A DNA stretch of 64,000 nucleotides from UBA11612 sp963976395 (GTDB lineage Bacteria > Pseudomonadota > Alphaproteobacteria > Rhodospirillales > Rhodospirillaceae): contig CAXBLG010000007.1 in assembly GCA_963976395.1 (NCBI GenBank), positions 32,391 through 96,390 on the forward strand, written 5' to 3'. The position numbers were made by a program, and so were the translations under genes. Positions 1-8,863 of the stretch are shown here, piece after piece (position 1 is the stretch's first letter; every line of letters begins with the position of its first letter). The notes beneath the pieces were generated by a model, which was given only the letters and a program-made list of their open reading frames with translations, was not told the origin of the DNA and did not search any database.

Positions 1-1244
<1,244 letters not shown>

Positions 1245-1286
1245 TAACAGGGTCTGGAACGAGCAAATCCGCAAGGACATTAGCTC

Positions 1287-1943
1287 ATGACCGATATCAC
1301 TCCCGAACTACTTCTAAAGGCCTACGCCTATGGCGTATTTCCCATGGCGAAAACGCGCGGCGATAGCGATGTGTTTTGGGTGCAGCCCAAATTGCGCGGC
1401 GTCATCCCACTTGACGATTTTCACGTCCCTAAGTCGCTTCGCAAACGTCTGCGTCACGGCTCGTTCACTGTTACAATAGACACCGCATTTCCCGACGTGA
1501 TCGCAAGCTGCGCGGAGGAAACAAGCGAGCGTACAGATACGTGGATCAACGATCAGATTGAAGGGCTTTTCGGTTCGCTGTTTGAGGCAGGCCTCGCACA
1601 CAGCGTCGAAACTTGGCAGGACGGCAAACTCGTCGGCGGTCTGTACGGTCTCGCCATGGGTGCCGCCTTCTTCGGCGAAAGCATGTTCACGCGTGCGAAC
1701 GACGCTTCTAAGGTCGCGCTATGCCACTTGGTTGGGATTTTAAAACACGGAAATTATGTCCTGCTCGACACGCAGTTCATCACCGACCACTTGAAACAGT
1801 TCGGCGCCATCGAAGTCAGTCAGAAAGATTATCTTGCACAATTGAGTGCTGCTCTGACGCAGCACGGCACGTTCGGTAAGCCCTTGTCTCAATCCGAGTT
1901 GGAACGGGTGCTATCTTCGCATCCCAGCACCCAAACGTCATAA
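1287..1943 (+). CDS. aat: leucyl/phenylalanyl-tRNA--protein transferase
   Basis: Transfers Leu or Phe from aminoacyl-tRNA to proteins carrying N-terminal Arg or Lys, marking them for ClpS/ClpAP degradation (bacterial N-end rule). The 218 residues match the family length. Visible family hallmarks are the N-terminal AYAYGVFPMA, WVQPKLRGVIPL, and the core GGLYGLAMGAAFFGESMF followed by S-K-V-A-L. It sits just downstream of accC and its 3' end overlaps the convergent DUF2155 gene by 55 bp. The start has a natural fit to family N-termini (MTDITPELLLKAYAYG). Confidence 0.95.
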   Translation: MTDITPELLLKAYAYGVFPMAKTRGDSDVFWVQPKLRGVIPLDDFHVPKSLRKRLRHGSFTVTIDTAFPDVIASCAEETSERTDTWINDQIEGLFGSLFEAGLAHSVETWQDGKLVGGLYGLAMGAAFFGESMFTRANDASKVALCHLVGILKHGNYVLLDTQFITDHLKQFGAIEVSQKDYLAQLSAALTQHGTFGKPLSQSELERVLSSHPSTQTS

Positions 1944-2293
1944 ACCGGATGATCCATCGCCGAGAGTGCCGGGCTGGATGCAAACATCCAGCCGCCGAAC
2001 ACCTGCTGCTCTTCCTTGTCTTCCTGTATTTGGAAAATCTGCAGAAAGGCCGCACTTTCAGGAGGATCTTCGGGCGGCGTGGTCACACAGGTCTGCGCTA
2101 CGATCTCAAGGGTGCCGAATTTCACCGGCAGCCCGACCGGCCCTTTCAACGTGTTCACTCGGGCCGTCACCTTGTCGAGCGCCCCTAAAACCACAGTGTC
2201 CATAGGGATGCCATTGTCGTCGAGGATCGCATGCGCCGAAAAAGCGGTCATACACATACCTACTCCGACGATAACATTTAAGAATTTCAACAT
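1889..2293 (-). CDS. DUF2155 family secreted protein
   Basis: Predicted 134-residue exported protein of the DUF2155 family, a conserved alphaproteobacterial family of unknown function found beside aat and the NDUFA12-like gene. The upstream ATG at 2341 is possible, but the ATG at 2293 is preferred: it follows AAGG at a suitable distance and begins directly with a signal peptide (MLKFLNVIVGVGMCMTAFSA, cleavage after AHA). The mature part carries the family pattern with two cysteines (AQTCVTTPPED near the middle and LGCEDS near the end) and the VFGGWMFASSPALSAMDHPVYDVW block. Gene order suggests an envelope role linked to the MCE genes upstream, but this is inference. Confidence 0.85.
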   Translation of the reverse strand: MLKFLNVIVGVGMCMTAFSAHAILDDNGIPMDTVVLGALDKVTARVNTLKGPVGLPVKFGTLEIVAQTCVTTPPEDPPESAAFLQIFQIQEDKEEQQVFGGWMFASSPALSAMDHPVYDVWVLGCEDSTRSNSD

Positions 2294-2416
2294 TGCGCCT
2301 TGATCACCTGTTTGCGCGGGGGCTGCCACATGGAAAGTCAATGCCAGCTTGGCGTTACAGCATAATACCTATGAATGTGGCAACGTTCAGGCGGCCTTGT
2401 TTCCCAGCCTCACGCT

Positions 2417-2875
2417 CTACTTGCTGCCGTCGCTATTGGTCGCGAGGAAGATAATCTCGCCGACCAGATCTTCGAGTGATTGATAGTCCCGTGTTTTCTG
2501 AAGAGTATCTCCGGTCTTCAGCATCTCTTGCGATTGTCCCGGGACAAGATTGACGTATTTGGACCCAAGCAATCCGTCGCCAACGATGGATGCTTCAGTA
2601 TCTACGGGCAAAGTAATATCCGCGCCGATCGACATCGTCACCCGGGCTTGAAAGCTTTCAGGGTTGAGAGCCTCTCTGGTCACGGTCCCGACGTTAATTC
2701 CGCTGATTCGCACGTCGCTGCCGCGTACCAAACCTCCGACCTTCAAGAAGTCGGCGTTCACTTCGTAGCCGCTCACGACTTTCAGATCCGCCGTTGAATA
2801 GGCAAACAAAATAAACATCGCCGCGATCAGCAGCACCACGCCGCCAAGAACGGTTTCAATCGGATTGCGCTTCAT
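2417..2875 (-). CDS. mlaD: MlaD-like MCE-domain lipid transport protein
   Basis: Periplasmic, inner-membrane-anchored MCE protein of the retrograde phospholipid transport (Mla) type. Residues 1-26 hold a single N-terminal membrane anchor (VVLLIAAMFILFAYS). The single MCE domain follows with GLVRGSDVRISGINVGTV and the typical GLLGSKYVNLVPG segment. At 152 residues it has the size of MlaD. Its ATG overlaps the TGA of the preceding MCE gene (ATGA), implying translational coupling. The MlaE/MlaF permease and ATPase are not in this window, so the protein must work with components encoded elsewhere. Confidence 0.87.
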   Translation of the reverse strand: MKRNPIETVLGGVVLLIAAMFILFAYSTADLKVVSGYEVNADFLKVGGLVRGSDVRISGINVGTVTREALNPESFQARVTMSIGADITLPVDTEASIVGDGLLGSKYVNLVPGQSQEMLKTGDTLQKTRDYQSLEDLVGEIIFLATNSDGSK

Positions 2876-3393
2876 TCTTCATACTCATTTTCTAAGGCGG
2901 AGCCGTCTATAACGGCATCGTCCGCCGAGTCCGCCCGCGAGGCCGCGCGCGCGCGTTCAACAATCAGCGCGATTAGGTCTTCTAGGATCACCGAATCCTG
3001 GGTGTAGGAAATACGCGCGCCTGACTCCAGCACTTCGTCGGTGCCGCCGGGATAAAGCTCAAGATACTTCGAGCCGAATATGCCGTCTGTTTCAATAACG
3101 GCTGCGGTGTCCTCGGGCAGAGGAATTTGATCATAAAATTGAAGCGTTAGAATGGCTTGGCTCTGCTCATTGAGGCCCATGTCTGAGATCGTGCCAACCT
3201 CAAGCCCGGCTATACGTACCGGGCTTCCCACATAAAGGCCGTCCGCTCGCCCAAAATCTGCGGTCAGACGAAAGAGGCCATCGTCGAGGGAGACAACTTG
3301 ACGATTTGCAAAGGCCGTCAGCACCAGGACGGCGGCAAGTGTCCCAGCCGTTACAATCCCAACAATGTACTCGCGGCGCTCTGTTCGTGACAT
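2872..3393 (-). CDS. second MCE-domain protein, MlaD paralogue
   Basis: Another single-MCE protein (173 residues) with an N-terminal anchor (EYIVGIVTAGTLAAVLVLTA), then DGLYVGSPVRIAGLEVGTI and DGIFGSKYLELYPGG, the counterparts of the neighbouring MlaD motifs. The ATG at 3393 is chosen over one at 3411 because it overlaps the stop of the NDUFA12-like gene as TAATG. The acidic C-terminal tail (SADDAVIDGSALENEYEE) is absent from the downstream paralogue. The two proteins resemble each other throughout the MCE domain, pointing to local duplication and possibly a mixed ring. Function is inferred from the family. Confidence 0.85.
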   Translation of the reverse strand: MSRTERREYIVGIVTAGTLAAVLVLTAFANRQVVSLDDGLFRLTADFGRADGLYVGSPVRIAGLEVGTISDMGLNEQSQAILTLQFYDQIPLPEDTAAVIETDGIFGSKYLELYPGGTDEVLESGARISYTQDSVILEDLIALIVERARAASRADSADDAVIDGSALENEYEE

Positions 3394-3749
3394 TAGGGGT
3401 TTGGAGACCAAGCCTGATAGTCGCCGGTCGCCGGCGCTCTGTGACCACCACGCGAATCATGGCCCGGCGGATAATAGGCAGCGTCAGTGCCGGTCAAATT
3501 GGGCACATGCGGCTTGACCCAGGTTTTCGCAGCCGAAGCCTCAATCGGCGTGTCGGTCGTATGATGAAGCCAGGCATGCCATTCCGGCGGCACTTTCGAG
3601 GCCTCAGGGTCACCCCGATAGACCACCCAGCGCTGTTCACGGTTTCCCCAGCGCTTCCGCGTTTTCGAGTGGTAATACACATTTCCGTAGGCATCCTCGC
3701 CCACTTTCTCACCGTGAAGCTTGGTGTAAAGCCAAGTGCCTAAACTCAT
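3393..3749 (-). CDS. NDUFA12 family complex I accessory subunit
   Basis: Homologue of the mitochondrial NADH:ubiquinone oxidoreductase accessory subunit NDUFA12 (B17.2), a supernumerary subunit shared by alphaproteobacterial and mitochondrial complex I. Residues 15-60 show the family signature: GEDAYGNVYYHSK, then KRWGNREQRWVVYRG, PPEWHAWLHHTTD. Length 118 is usual. It is the first gene of a leftward unit and overlaps the next gene by TAATG. No other complex I gene is in the window. The presence of this subunit is one of the better taxonomic clues to Alphaproteobacteria. Confidence 0.92.
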   Translation of the reverse strand: MSLGTWLYTKLHGEKVGEDAYGNVYYHSKTRKRWGNREQRWVVYRGDPEASKVPPEWHAWLHHTTDTPIEASAAKTWVKPHVPNLTGTDAAYYPPGHDSRGGHRAPATGDYQAWSPNP

Positions 3750-3893
3750 AGGAAACGTTCTCCGTCTGGTAAGCCGTAAAGGCGATTAGTCGAGTGTGTG
3801 GCGCAATATGAAGGCAATTGAGATAGCCGTCCAGTATAGCGGTCATTCCCGAAAAAACTCCTCTTAGACACTCCACACAAGCCCTTAAGACCC

Positions 3894-3922
3894 TTGAATG
3901 AAATGCTTTTCGGACATAATCT
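3894..3922 (+). promoter_or_regulatory. candidate nrdJ promoter
   Basis: TTGAAT (3894-3899), a 17-bp spacer and TAATCT (3917-3922); an overlapping CATAAT at 3915-3920 is an alternative -10 with a short spacer. It overlaps the upstream NrdR-like box, as expected for a repressed nrd promoter. Sequence match only. Confidence 0.4.
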
Positions 3923-3958
3923 AGGGGTGCTGCCGAAATACTACACAATATCTGGTGT
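3912..3958. promoter_or_regulatory. pair of NrdR boxes upstream of nrdJ
   Basis: The proximal box ACACAATATCTGGTGT (3943-3958) agrees with the known NrdR consensus ACACWATATMTWGTGT at 15 of 16 positions. A weaker box starts 31 bp upstream (3912-3927), keeping the central A-T-x-T-A-G pattern. About three helical turns between the boxes is the spacing typical of ATP-cone repressor NrdR sites. It suggests that nrdJ is repressed when dNTP/dATP is ample. The nrdR gene itself is not in this window. Confidence 0.75.
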
Positions 3959-4095
3959 TTTGGAGCAAGAGGGCCGAGGGGAAGCTTGGAAAATACCGAG
4001 CCTATACGCCGTACCAGAGATTGGTCGGGGCGTAGGGTGGTTGTCCCGCACTTCCCCGATGCGGTTTGGTTCAGATTGACTTATCGGGTGCGGGT

Positions 4096-7000
4096 ATGCG
4101 GTTTTCGCGGCGTTTTACGGCTAGTGGCAAATCTCCCTATGACGGGATCGACTTCAGAGCCACCTCGAGCGAAATCCGAAACCCAGACGGCGCGGTTGTC
4201 TTCCAACAGCACGACGTAATTGTCCCAGCCGCCTGGTCCCAAGTCGCCTGTGATATTCTCGCGCAGAAGTACTTCCGCCGCGCGGGCGTACCTAAAGCCC
4301 TGAAGCCAATCCCCGAAGATGACGTTCCCGAATTTCTCTGGCGCAACACAGCGCTTGAGGACGACGACACCCGAACCGGCGCCGAGACCGATGCACGGCA
4401 AGTGTTTGATCGCCTGGCCGGGACCTGGACCTATTGGGGCTGGAAAGCCGGATTTTTCGACAGCGACAACGATGCTTCCGTCTATTTTGACGAAATGCGC
4501 TTCATGCTCGCTCGCCAGATGGCCGCGCCGAATTCGCCACAGTGGTTCAACACAGGTTTGCATTGGGCCTATGGAATCGACGGTCCGTCCCAGGGCCATT
4601 ACTACGTCGATTACCAATCGGGCGAATTAACCAAGTCGGACAGCTCCTATGAGCATCCCCAGCCACACGCCTGTTTCATTCAATCGGTCGCAGACGATCT
4701 TGTGAATGAAGGCGGCATCATGGACCTCTGGGTTCGCGAGGGACGCTTGTTCAAGTACGGTTCCGGCACCGGCACCAATTTCTCCGCCTTGCGGGGCGCT
4801 GGAGAGAAGCTTTCGGGCGGAGGCAAATCCTCGGGCCTGATGAGCTGGCTCAAAATCGGTGATCGGGCAGCAGGCGCTATTAAATCCGGCGGGACCACGC
4901 GCCGCGCTGCTAAAATGGTCATCCTGAATGCCGACCACCCAGACATCGAAGAGTTCATCGGCTGGAAAGTCCGTGAAGAGCAAAAAGTCGCGGCTATGGT
5001 TGCAGGCTCACGCCTTGCCAATAAGCATCTGAATGCAATTCTGCGCGCATGTCGCGAATGGGACGGTGAAGACAGCGACAAACGCTTCGATCCAAAAGAA
5101 AACGGCCAACTTCGCAAAGAAATTATGGCCGCACGCAACGTCATGCTGCCAGAAAACATTGTACAGCGTGTGCTGCAGTTCGCCCGTCAGGGATATGCTG
5201 AGATCGAGTTTCCCGAATTCGACACGGATTGGGACTCAGAGGCCTACGGAACGGTATCCGGTCAGAACTCAAACAACAGCGTACGGATCACCGACGACTT
5301 TTTGCGGGCCGTCGAAGGCGATGCCGACTGGCATCTGAAAAGCCGCGTCAGTGGCGAAACCGTTAAAACCGTCAAGGCCCGCGAGTTGTGGGACAGCATC
5401 GGAGAAGCCGCGTGGCAGTGCGCAGATCCCGGCCTTCAGTTCGATACCACCATCAACGATTGGCACACCTGTCCGCAGTCGGGACGCATCAACGCGTCGA
5501 ATCCATGTTCCGAGTACATGTTTCTCGACAATACCGCCTGCAATCTGGCTTCGCTCAACCTTCTGACCTTTCGCAACGAAGACGGATCGTTCGACGTCAA
5601 AGGGTTTGAACACGCGGTTCGCCTGTGGACCGTAACCTTGGAAACCTCGGTTCTCATGGCGCAGTTCCCATCGAAGGAAATTGCCGAGTTATCCTATCGC
5701 TACCGCACCCTCGGTCTGGGCTTCGCCAATCTGGGCGGCCTGCTTATGGCGAACGGCATCGGCTACGACAGCGCCGAAGGCCGCGCGATCTGCGCCGCCA
5801 TCAGCGCGCTGATGACCGGCCAGTCTTATGCAACGTCGGCGGAGATTGCCGAAGAACACGGTCCCTTCCCAGGATATACGGGGAATGACGGCGATATGCT
5901 GCGTGTCATTCGTAATCACCGCCGAGCCGCCTATGGACATCGCGACGCATATGAAAATCTGAACGTCATTCCGCAACCCCTCAATGCCGTCGATTGCCCC
6001 GACTCAGCGCTCGTCGCGGCCGCGAAATCGTCCTGGGACCGCGCGCTTGAACTTGGAACTGCGCATGGCTTTCGCAACGCCCAGGTCAGCGTCATTGCAC
6101 CGACCGGCACCATCGGTCTTGTCATGGACTGCGATACGACAGGCATCGAGCCAGACTTCGCCCTCGTTAAATTCAAAAAGCTCGCTGGTGGCGGCTACTT
6201 CAAGATCATCAATCGCGTTGTCCCACTGGCACTGAAAACCTTGGGTTACACACAAGCCCAAATCGACGACATCGCCCGCCACGCCGTTGGGCATGGCACA
6301 TTGAAAGGCGCGCCAGCTATCAATGCCGTTTCTCTGCAAGATCGCGGCTTTAATGCCGGCGCGCTTGAGAAAGTTGAGGGCGCGCTTACCCAAGCCTTCG
6401 ACATAAAGTTTGTTTTTAATCATTACACCCTGGGCGAAGATTTTTGCATTGAGAAGCTCGGGCTAAAACCTGAACAGTTGAACGACCCGGCGTTCAACAT
6501 GCTGGAGGCCCTCGGGTATACGCGCGCGGATATAGAGGCTGCCAACAACTACGTCTGCGGTGCCATGACCCTTGAGGGTGCGCCACATCTAAAGACGGAG
6601 CACCTGCCGGTATTCGATTGCGCCAATCCCTGCGGCCGCACCGGAAAGCGTGCGCTGTCGGCCCAAAGCCACATCGCAATGATGGCCGCGGCCCAGCCTT
6701 ATATCTCGGGCGCAATCTCAAAGACCATCAATATGCCGAACTCGGCCAGTGTCGAGGATTGCAAGAACGCCTACATGACCTCCTGGAAACTGGGGCTTAA
6801 GGCGAACGCCCTTTATCGCGACGGATCAAAACTGTCTCAGCCTCTTGCATCTGCATTGTTCGACGATATTGAAGAAGAGGGCGAAACTCCGGCTGAAGCC
6901 GCGCAAGCGCCTTCACCTGGCCGCGCCGAAATTGTCGCTGAGCGCATAATTGAACGGGTTGTCGCACGCGAGCGCAAACGTCTGCCGGACCGCCGCAAAG

Positions 7001-7809
7001 GCTATACGCAAAAAGCGCTCGTGGGTGGACACAAAGTATATCTGCGCACCGGTGAATATACCGACGGACAAGTCGGCGAAATTTTTGTCGATATGCACAA
7101 AGAGGGTGCGGCGTTCCGCAGCCTTATGAACAATTTTGCCATCGCCATTTCCATCGGCCTGCAATACGGCGTGCCGCTCGAAGAATTCGTCGATGCATTC
7201 ACCTTTACACGCTTCGATCCGGCCGGAGTCGTGGAAGGCAACTCGTCGATCAAAATGGCAACGTCTATTATCGACTATATCTTCCGCGAACTGGCTGTCA
7301 GCTATCTGGGTCGGAACGACCTTGCCCACGCCGAAGCTCACGATGTGCTTCCGGATGCCATGGGGGACGGCGAACGCGCGGAAAAGCTTCTGCAGATTGC
7401 CGAGAAAACCGTATCGCAGGGCTTTATTCGCTCGTCTAATCTCTATTTTATCAAGCCTCCGGCCAATAACGGGCGCGCGGGTGTGAGCCAAGCCGGTAGT
7501 TCAGGGAGCGCTCCAGGCGGCGCTCTCGGCGGATCTGAAGCTGTGTCCGGCAGCACAATCATGTCACCGGCCTCCTCTTCGGCTCCGGCGTCAGCCCTAG
7601 GCTCTCACGCGCAGGCGTTTGCGGAAGAAGAAGTCCAACTCAATGTACGCGTAACCGAAATGACCGGTTCACGCCGGAGCGCCGTACATATTGCGCGCAT
7701 GAAGGGCTATGAAGGCGATGCGTGTACCGACTGCGGAAACTTCACGCTTTTGCGGAACGGCACCTGTATGAAGTGTGATACTTGCGGCACAACAAGTGGC
7801 TGTTCATAG
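4096..7809 (+). CDS. nrdJ: vitamin B12-dependent (class II) ribonucleotide reductase
   Basis: Adenosylcobalamin-dependent reductase that makes deoxynucleotides with or without oxygen. The start is set at ATG 4096 (MRFSRRFTASGKSPYDGIDF), which matches alphaproteobacterial NrdJ N-termini, giving 1237 residues. Visible motifs: MAAPNSPQWFNTGLH, the substrate-binding NPCSEYMFLDNTACNLASLN, and APTGTIGLVMDCDTTGIEPD. Near the C-terminus a Gly/Ser/Ala-rich stretch of about 50 residues precedes a zinc-ribbon-like tail with cysteine pairs CTDCG, CMKCDTCG and the terminal SGCS, likely the redox-shuttling cysteines. An NrdR box pair lies upstream. No other RNR class is in this window. Confidence 0.97.
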   Translation: MRFSRRFTASGKSPYDGIDFRATSSEIRNPDGAVVFQQHDVIVPAAWSQVACDILAQKYFRRAGVPKALKPIPEDDVPEFLWRNTALEDDDTRTGAETDARQVFDRLAGTWTYWGWKAGFFDSDNDASVYFDEMRFMLARQMAAPNSPQWFNTGLHWAYGIDGPSQGHYYVDYQSGELTKSDSSYEHPQPHACFIQSVADDLVNEGGIMDLWVREGRLFKYGSGTGTNFSALRGAGEKLSGGGKSSGLMSWLKIGDRAAGAIKSGGTTRRAAKMVILNADHPDIEEFIGWKVREEQKVAAMVAGSRLANKHLNAILRACREWDGEDSDKRFDPKENGQLRKEIMAARNVMLPENIVQRVLQFARQGYAEIEFPEFDTDWDSEAYGTVSGQNSNNSVRITDDFLRAVEGDADWHLKSRVSGETVKTVKARELWDSIGEAAWQCADPGLQFDTTINDWHTCPQSGRINASNPCSEYMFLDNTACNLASLNLLTFRNEDGSFDVKGFEHAVRLWTVTLETSVLMAQFPSKEIAELSYRYRTLGLGFANLGGLLMANGIGYDSAEGRAICAAISALMTGQSYATSAEIAEEHGPFPGYTGNDGDMLRVIRNHRRAAYGHRDAYENLNVIPQPLNAVDCPDSALVAAAKSSWDRALELGTAHGFRNAQVSVIAPTGTIGLVMDCDTTGIEPDFALVKFKKLAGGGYFKIINRVVPLALKTLGYTQAQIDDIARHAVGHGTLKGAPAINAVSLQDRGFNAGALEKVEGALTQAFDIKFVFNHYTLGEDFCIEKLGLKPEQLNDPAFNMLEALGYTRADIEAANNYVCGAMTLEGAPHLKTEHLPVFDCANPCGRTGKRALSAQSHIAMMAAAQPYISGAISKTINMPNSASVEDCKNAYMTSWKLGLKANALYRDGSKLSQPLASALFDDIEEEGETPAEAAQAPSPGRAEIVAERIIERVVARERKRLPDRRKGYTQKALVGGHKVYLRTGEYTDGQVGEIFVDMHKEGAAFRSLMNNFAIAISIGLQYGVPLEEFVDAFTFTRFDPAGVVEGNSSIKMATSIIDYIFRELAVSYLGRNDLAHAEAHDVLPDAMGDGERAEKLLQIAEKTVSQGFIRSSNLYFIKPPANNGRAGVSQAGSSGSAPGGALGGSEAVSGSTIMSPASSSAPASALGSHAQAFAEEEVQLNVRVTEMTGSRRSAVHIARMKGYEGDACTDCGNFTLLRNGTCMKCDTCGTTSGCS

Positions 7810-7873
7810 GCCAACGAATTCAGAGCGTCTTGCACCGCTTCTAGTAGTGCATGTGCCGTAAAGGTGGATTTGA

Positions 7874-8857
7874 ATGCCGCTGCCCGCCGCTCTTGTAAAA
7901 TCGCCGTCGGCGGACCCAGTCCGCATTTCGGGCTTTCCGACGCCGACAATCACTCCAACGATTGGAGCCTGCTTCGGCGAATTTCTGCGCCGAGTTGTCC
8001 CAAGCCATACCGCATACGCCATAGCCCGAAGTACATGCGAGGATGTCGTCACCGCGCTACGCGCCGAACTGCGTCCGAATTGGTCGCTGCAAAAGGAGAC
8101 GGACCAAAAACAAAGATCCGATTATCTGATTGCAGGTTCAGTCGGTAAACGCACAGCAGTCGCCCCGATCACAACCGTTGATGTCCTCTACCTTCTTCCG
8201 CCCAAACTTGCCGCGCAAAGATCTGCTGATGCCCTGAAAATTGTCTGGGCCATTATGAAGAATCGCTACGAGGGCGCGAACATTACTGATGCGGGCGTAC
8301 GTCTTCAGCGCGGAGAGCAATGGGTAAAAGTGATGCCCGGACGCGAGCATGGTGGCTCCTTCCTGATTCCCGCCCGCCCCACTATTGAGCGCTCGTCCGG
8401 CTGGGTGGTAACCAACCCCATCGCCGAGGCCGCGACGCTGCGATTGTCGGATAGCCTGTATGGAGGTCGCCCTCGCTTGCTGCTCACGGTTCTCAAGTCT
8501 TGGCGAGTGCATGCCGAAGTTCCTATCTCTTCATACGCCTTGGAACTACTTGCCCAGGAGTTTTACGCCGGATCTCCCAGACAATTTGAATTGGACCGCG
8601 CACTCATAGAGTTCTGGGCTTGGTCGCGCAAACGCACACCCTGTGCTCTCAAACCCCCAGGTGGGCAGTCGGTATTGGACGTCGGCAGCGCGTGGCATCA
8701 GAAGGCCAAATCCGCGTACTGGCGTACCATGCTTGCCGATCACCACCTCAAGGCAGGTAAAGTTGTCGATGCTGCGCTGGAGTGGCGGCACATTCTCGGA
8801 CCGGTCTTTCCGGTCCCCGGCGAAGCAGGGCCGTCGGCGCTACCAATGTTCAAGTAG
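7874..8857 (+). CDS. CD-NTase/OAS-like nucleotidyltransferase-fold protein with degenerate active site
   Basis: A 327-residue protein with the layout of cGAS/DncV- or OAS-like nucleotidyltransferases. It shows AGSVGKRTAVAP (about 87-98) where the family has G-S-x-G-K-G-T-A, then TVDVLYLLP (101-109) in place of D-x-D, and the C-terminal helical pattern GWVVTNPIAEA plus LLLTVLKSWRVHAEVPISS, known from SMODS-type enzymes. Two of the three metal-binding acids look replaced: the first Asp by Thr101 and the third, in the usual V-D-V-V-P-A, by Lys152 (VKVMPG); Asp103 remains. A good ribosome site (AAAGGTGG) sets the start. It lies 64 bp after nrdJ and converges on serA. No CBASS effector gene is adjacent. 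Fold confidence is fair; function is unknown, and catalysis looks doubtful. Confidence 0.7.
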   Translation: MPLPAALVKSPSADPVRISGFPTPTITPTIGACFGEFLRRVVPSHTAYAIARSTCEDVVTALRAELRPNWSLQKETDQKQRSDYLIAGSVGKRTAVAPITTVDVLYLLPPKLAAQRSADALKIVWAIMKNRYEGANITDAGVRLQRGEQWVKVMPGREHGGSFLIPARPTIERSSGWVVTNPIAEAATLRLSDSLYGGRPRLLLTVLKSWRVHAEVPISSYALELLAQEFYAGSPRQFELDRALIEFWAWSRKRTPCALKPPGGQSVLDVGSAWHQKAKSAYWRTMLADHHLKAGKVVDAALEWRHILGPVFPVPGEAGPSALPMFK

Positions 8858-8863
8858 TCAGTT

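Larger units (their letters stand above)
3750..4095. other. intergenic region between divergent NDUFA12-like gene and nrdJ
   Basis: A 346-bp gap with no credible gene. It holds the presumed promoters of both divergent units and, near 3894-3958, the nrdJ promoter and NrdR boxes described separately. I see no riboswitch-like B12 box in it. Bases 3960-4095 would form a 5' leader of more than 100 nt for nrdJ. Confidence 0.6.

Noticed and set aside
6913..7491. 192-codon open frame opposite nrdJ
   Set aside because: Shadow within a conserved catalytic gene.
7874..8857. A full CBASS operon around the CD-NTase-like gene
   Set aside because: Both neighbours (nrdJ and serA) are housekeeping genes and no effector gene is linked.
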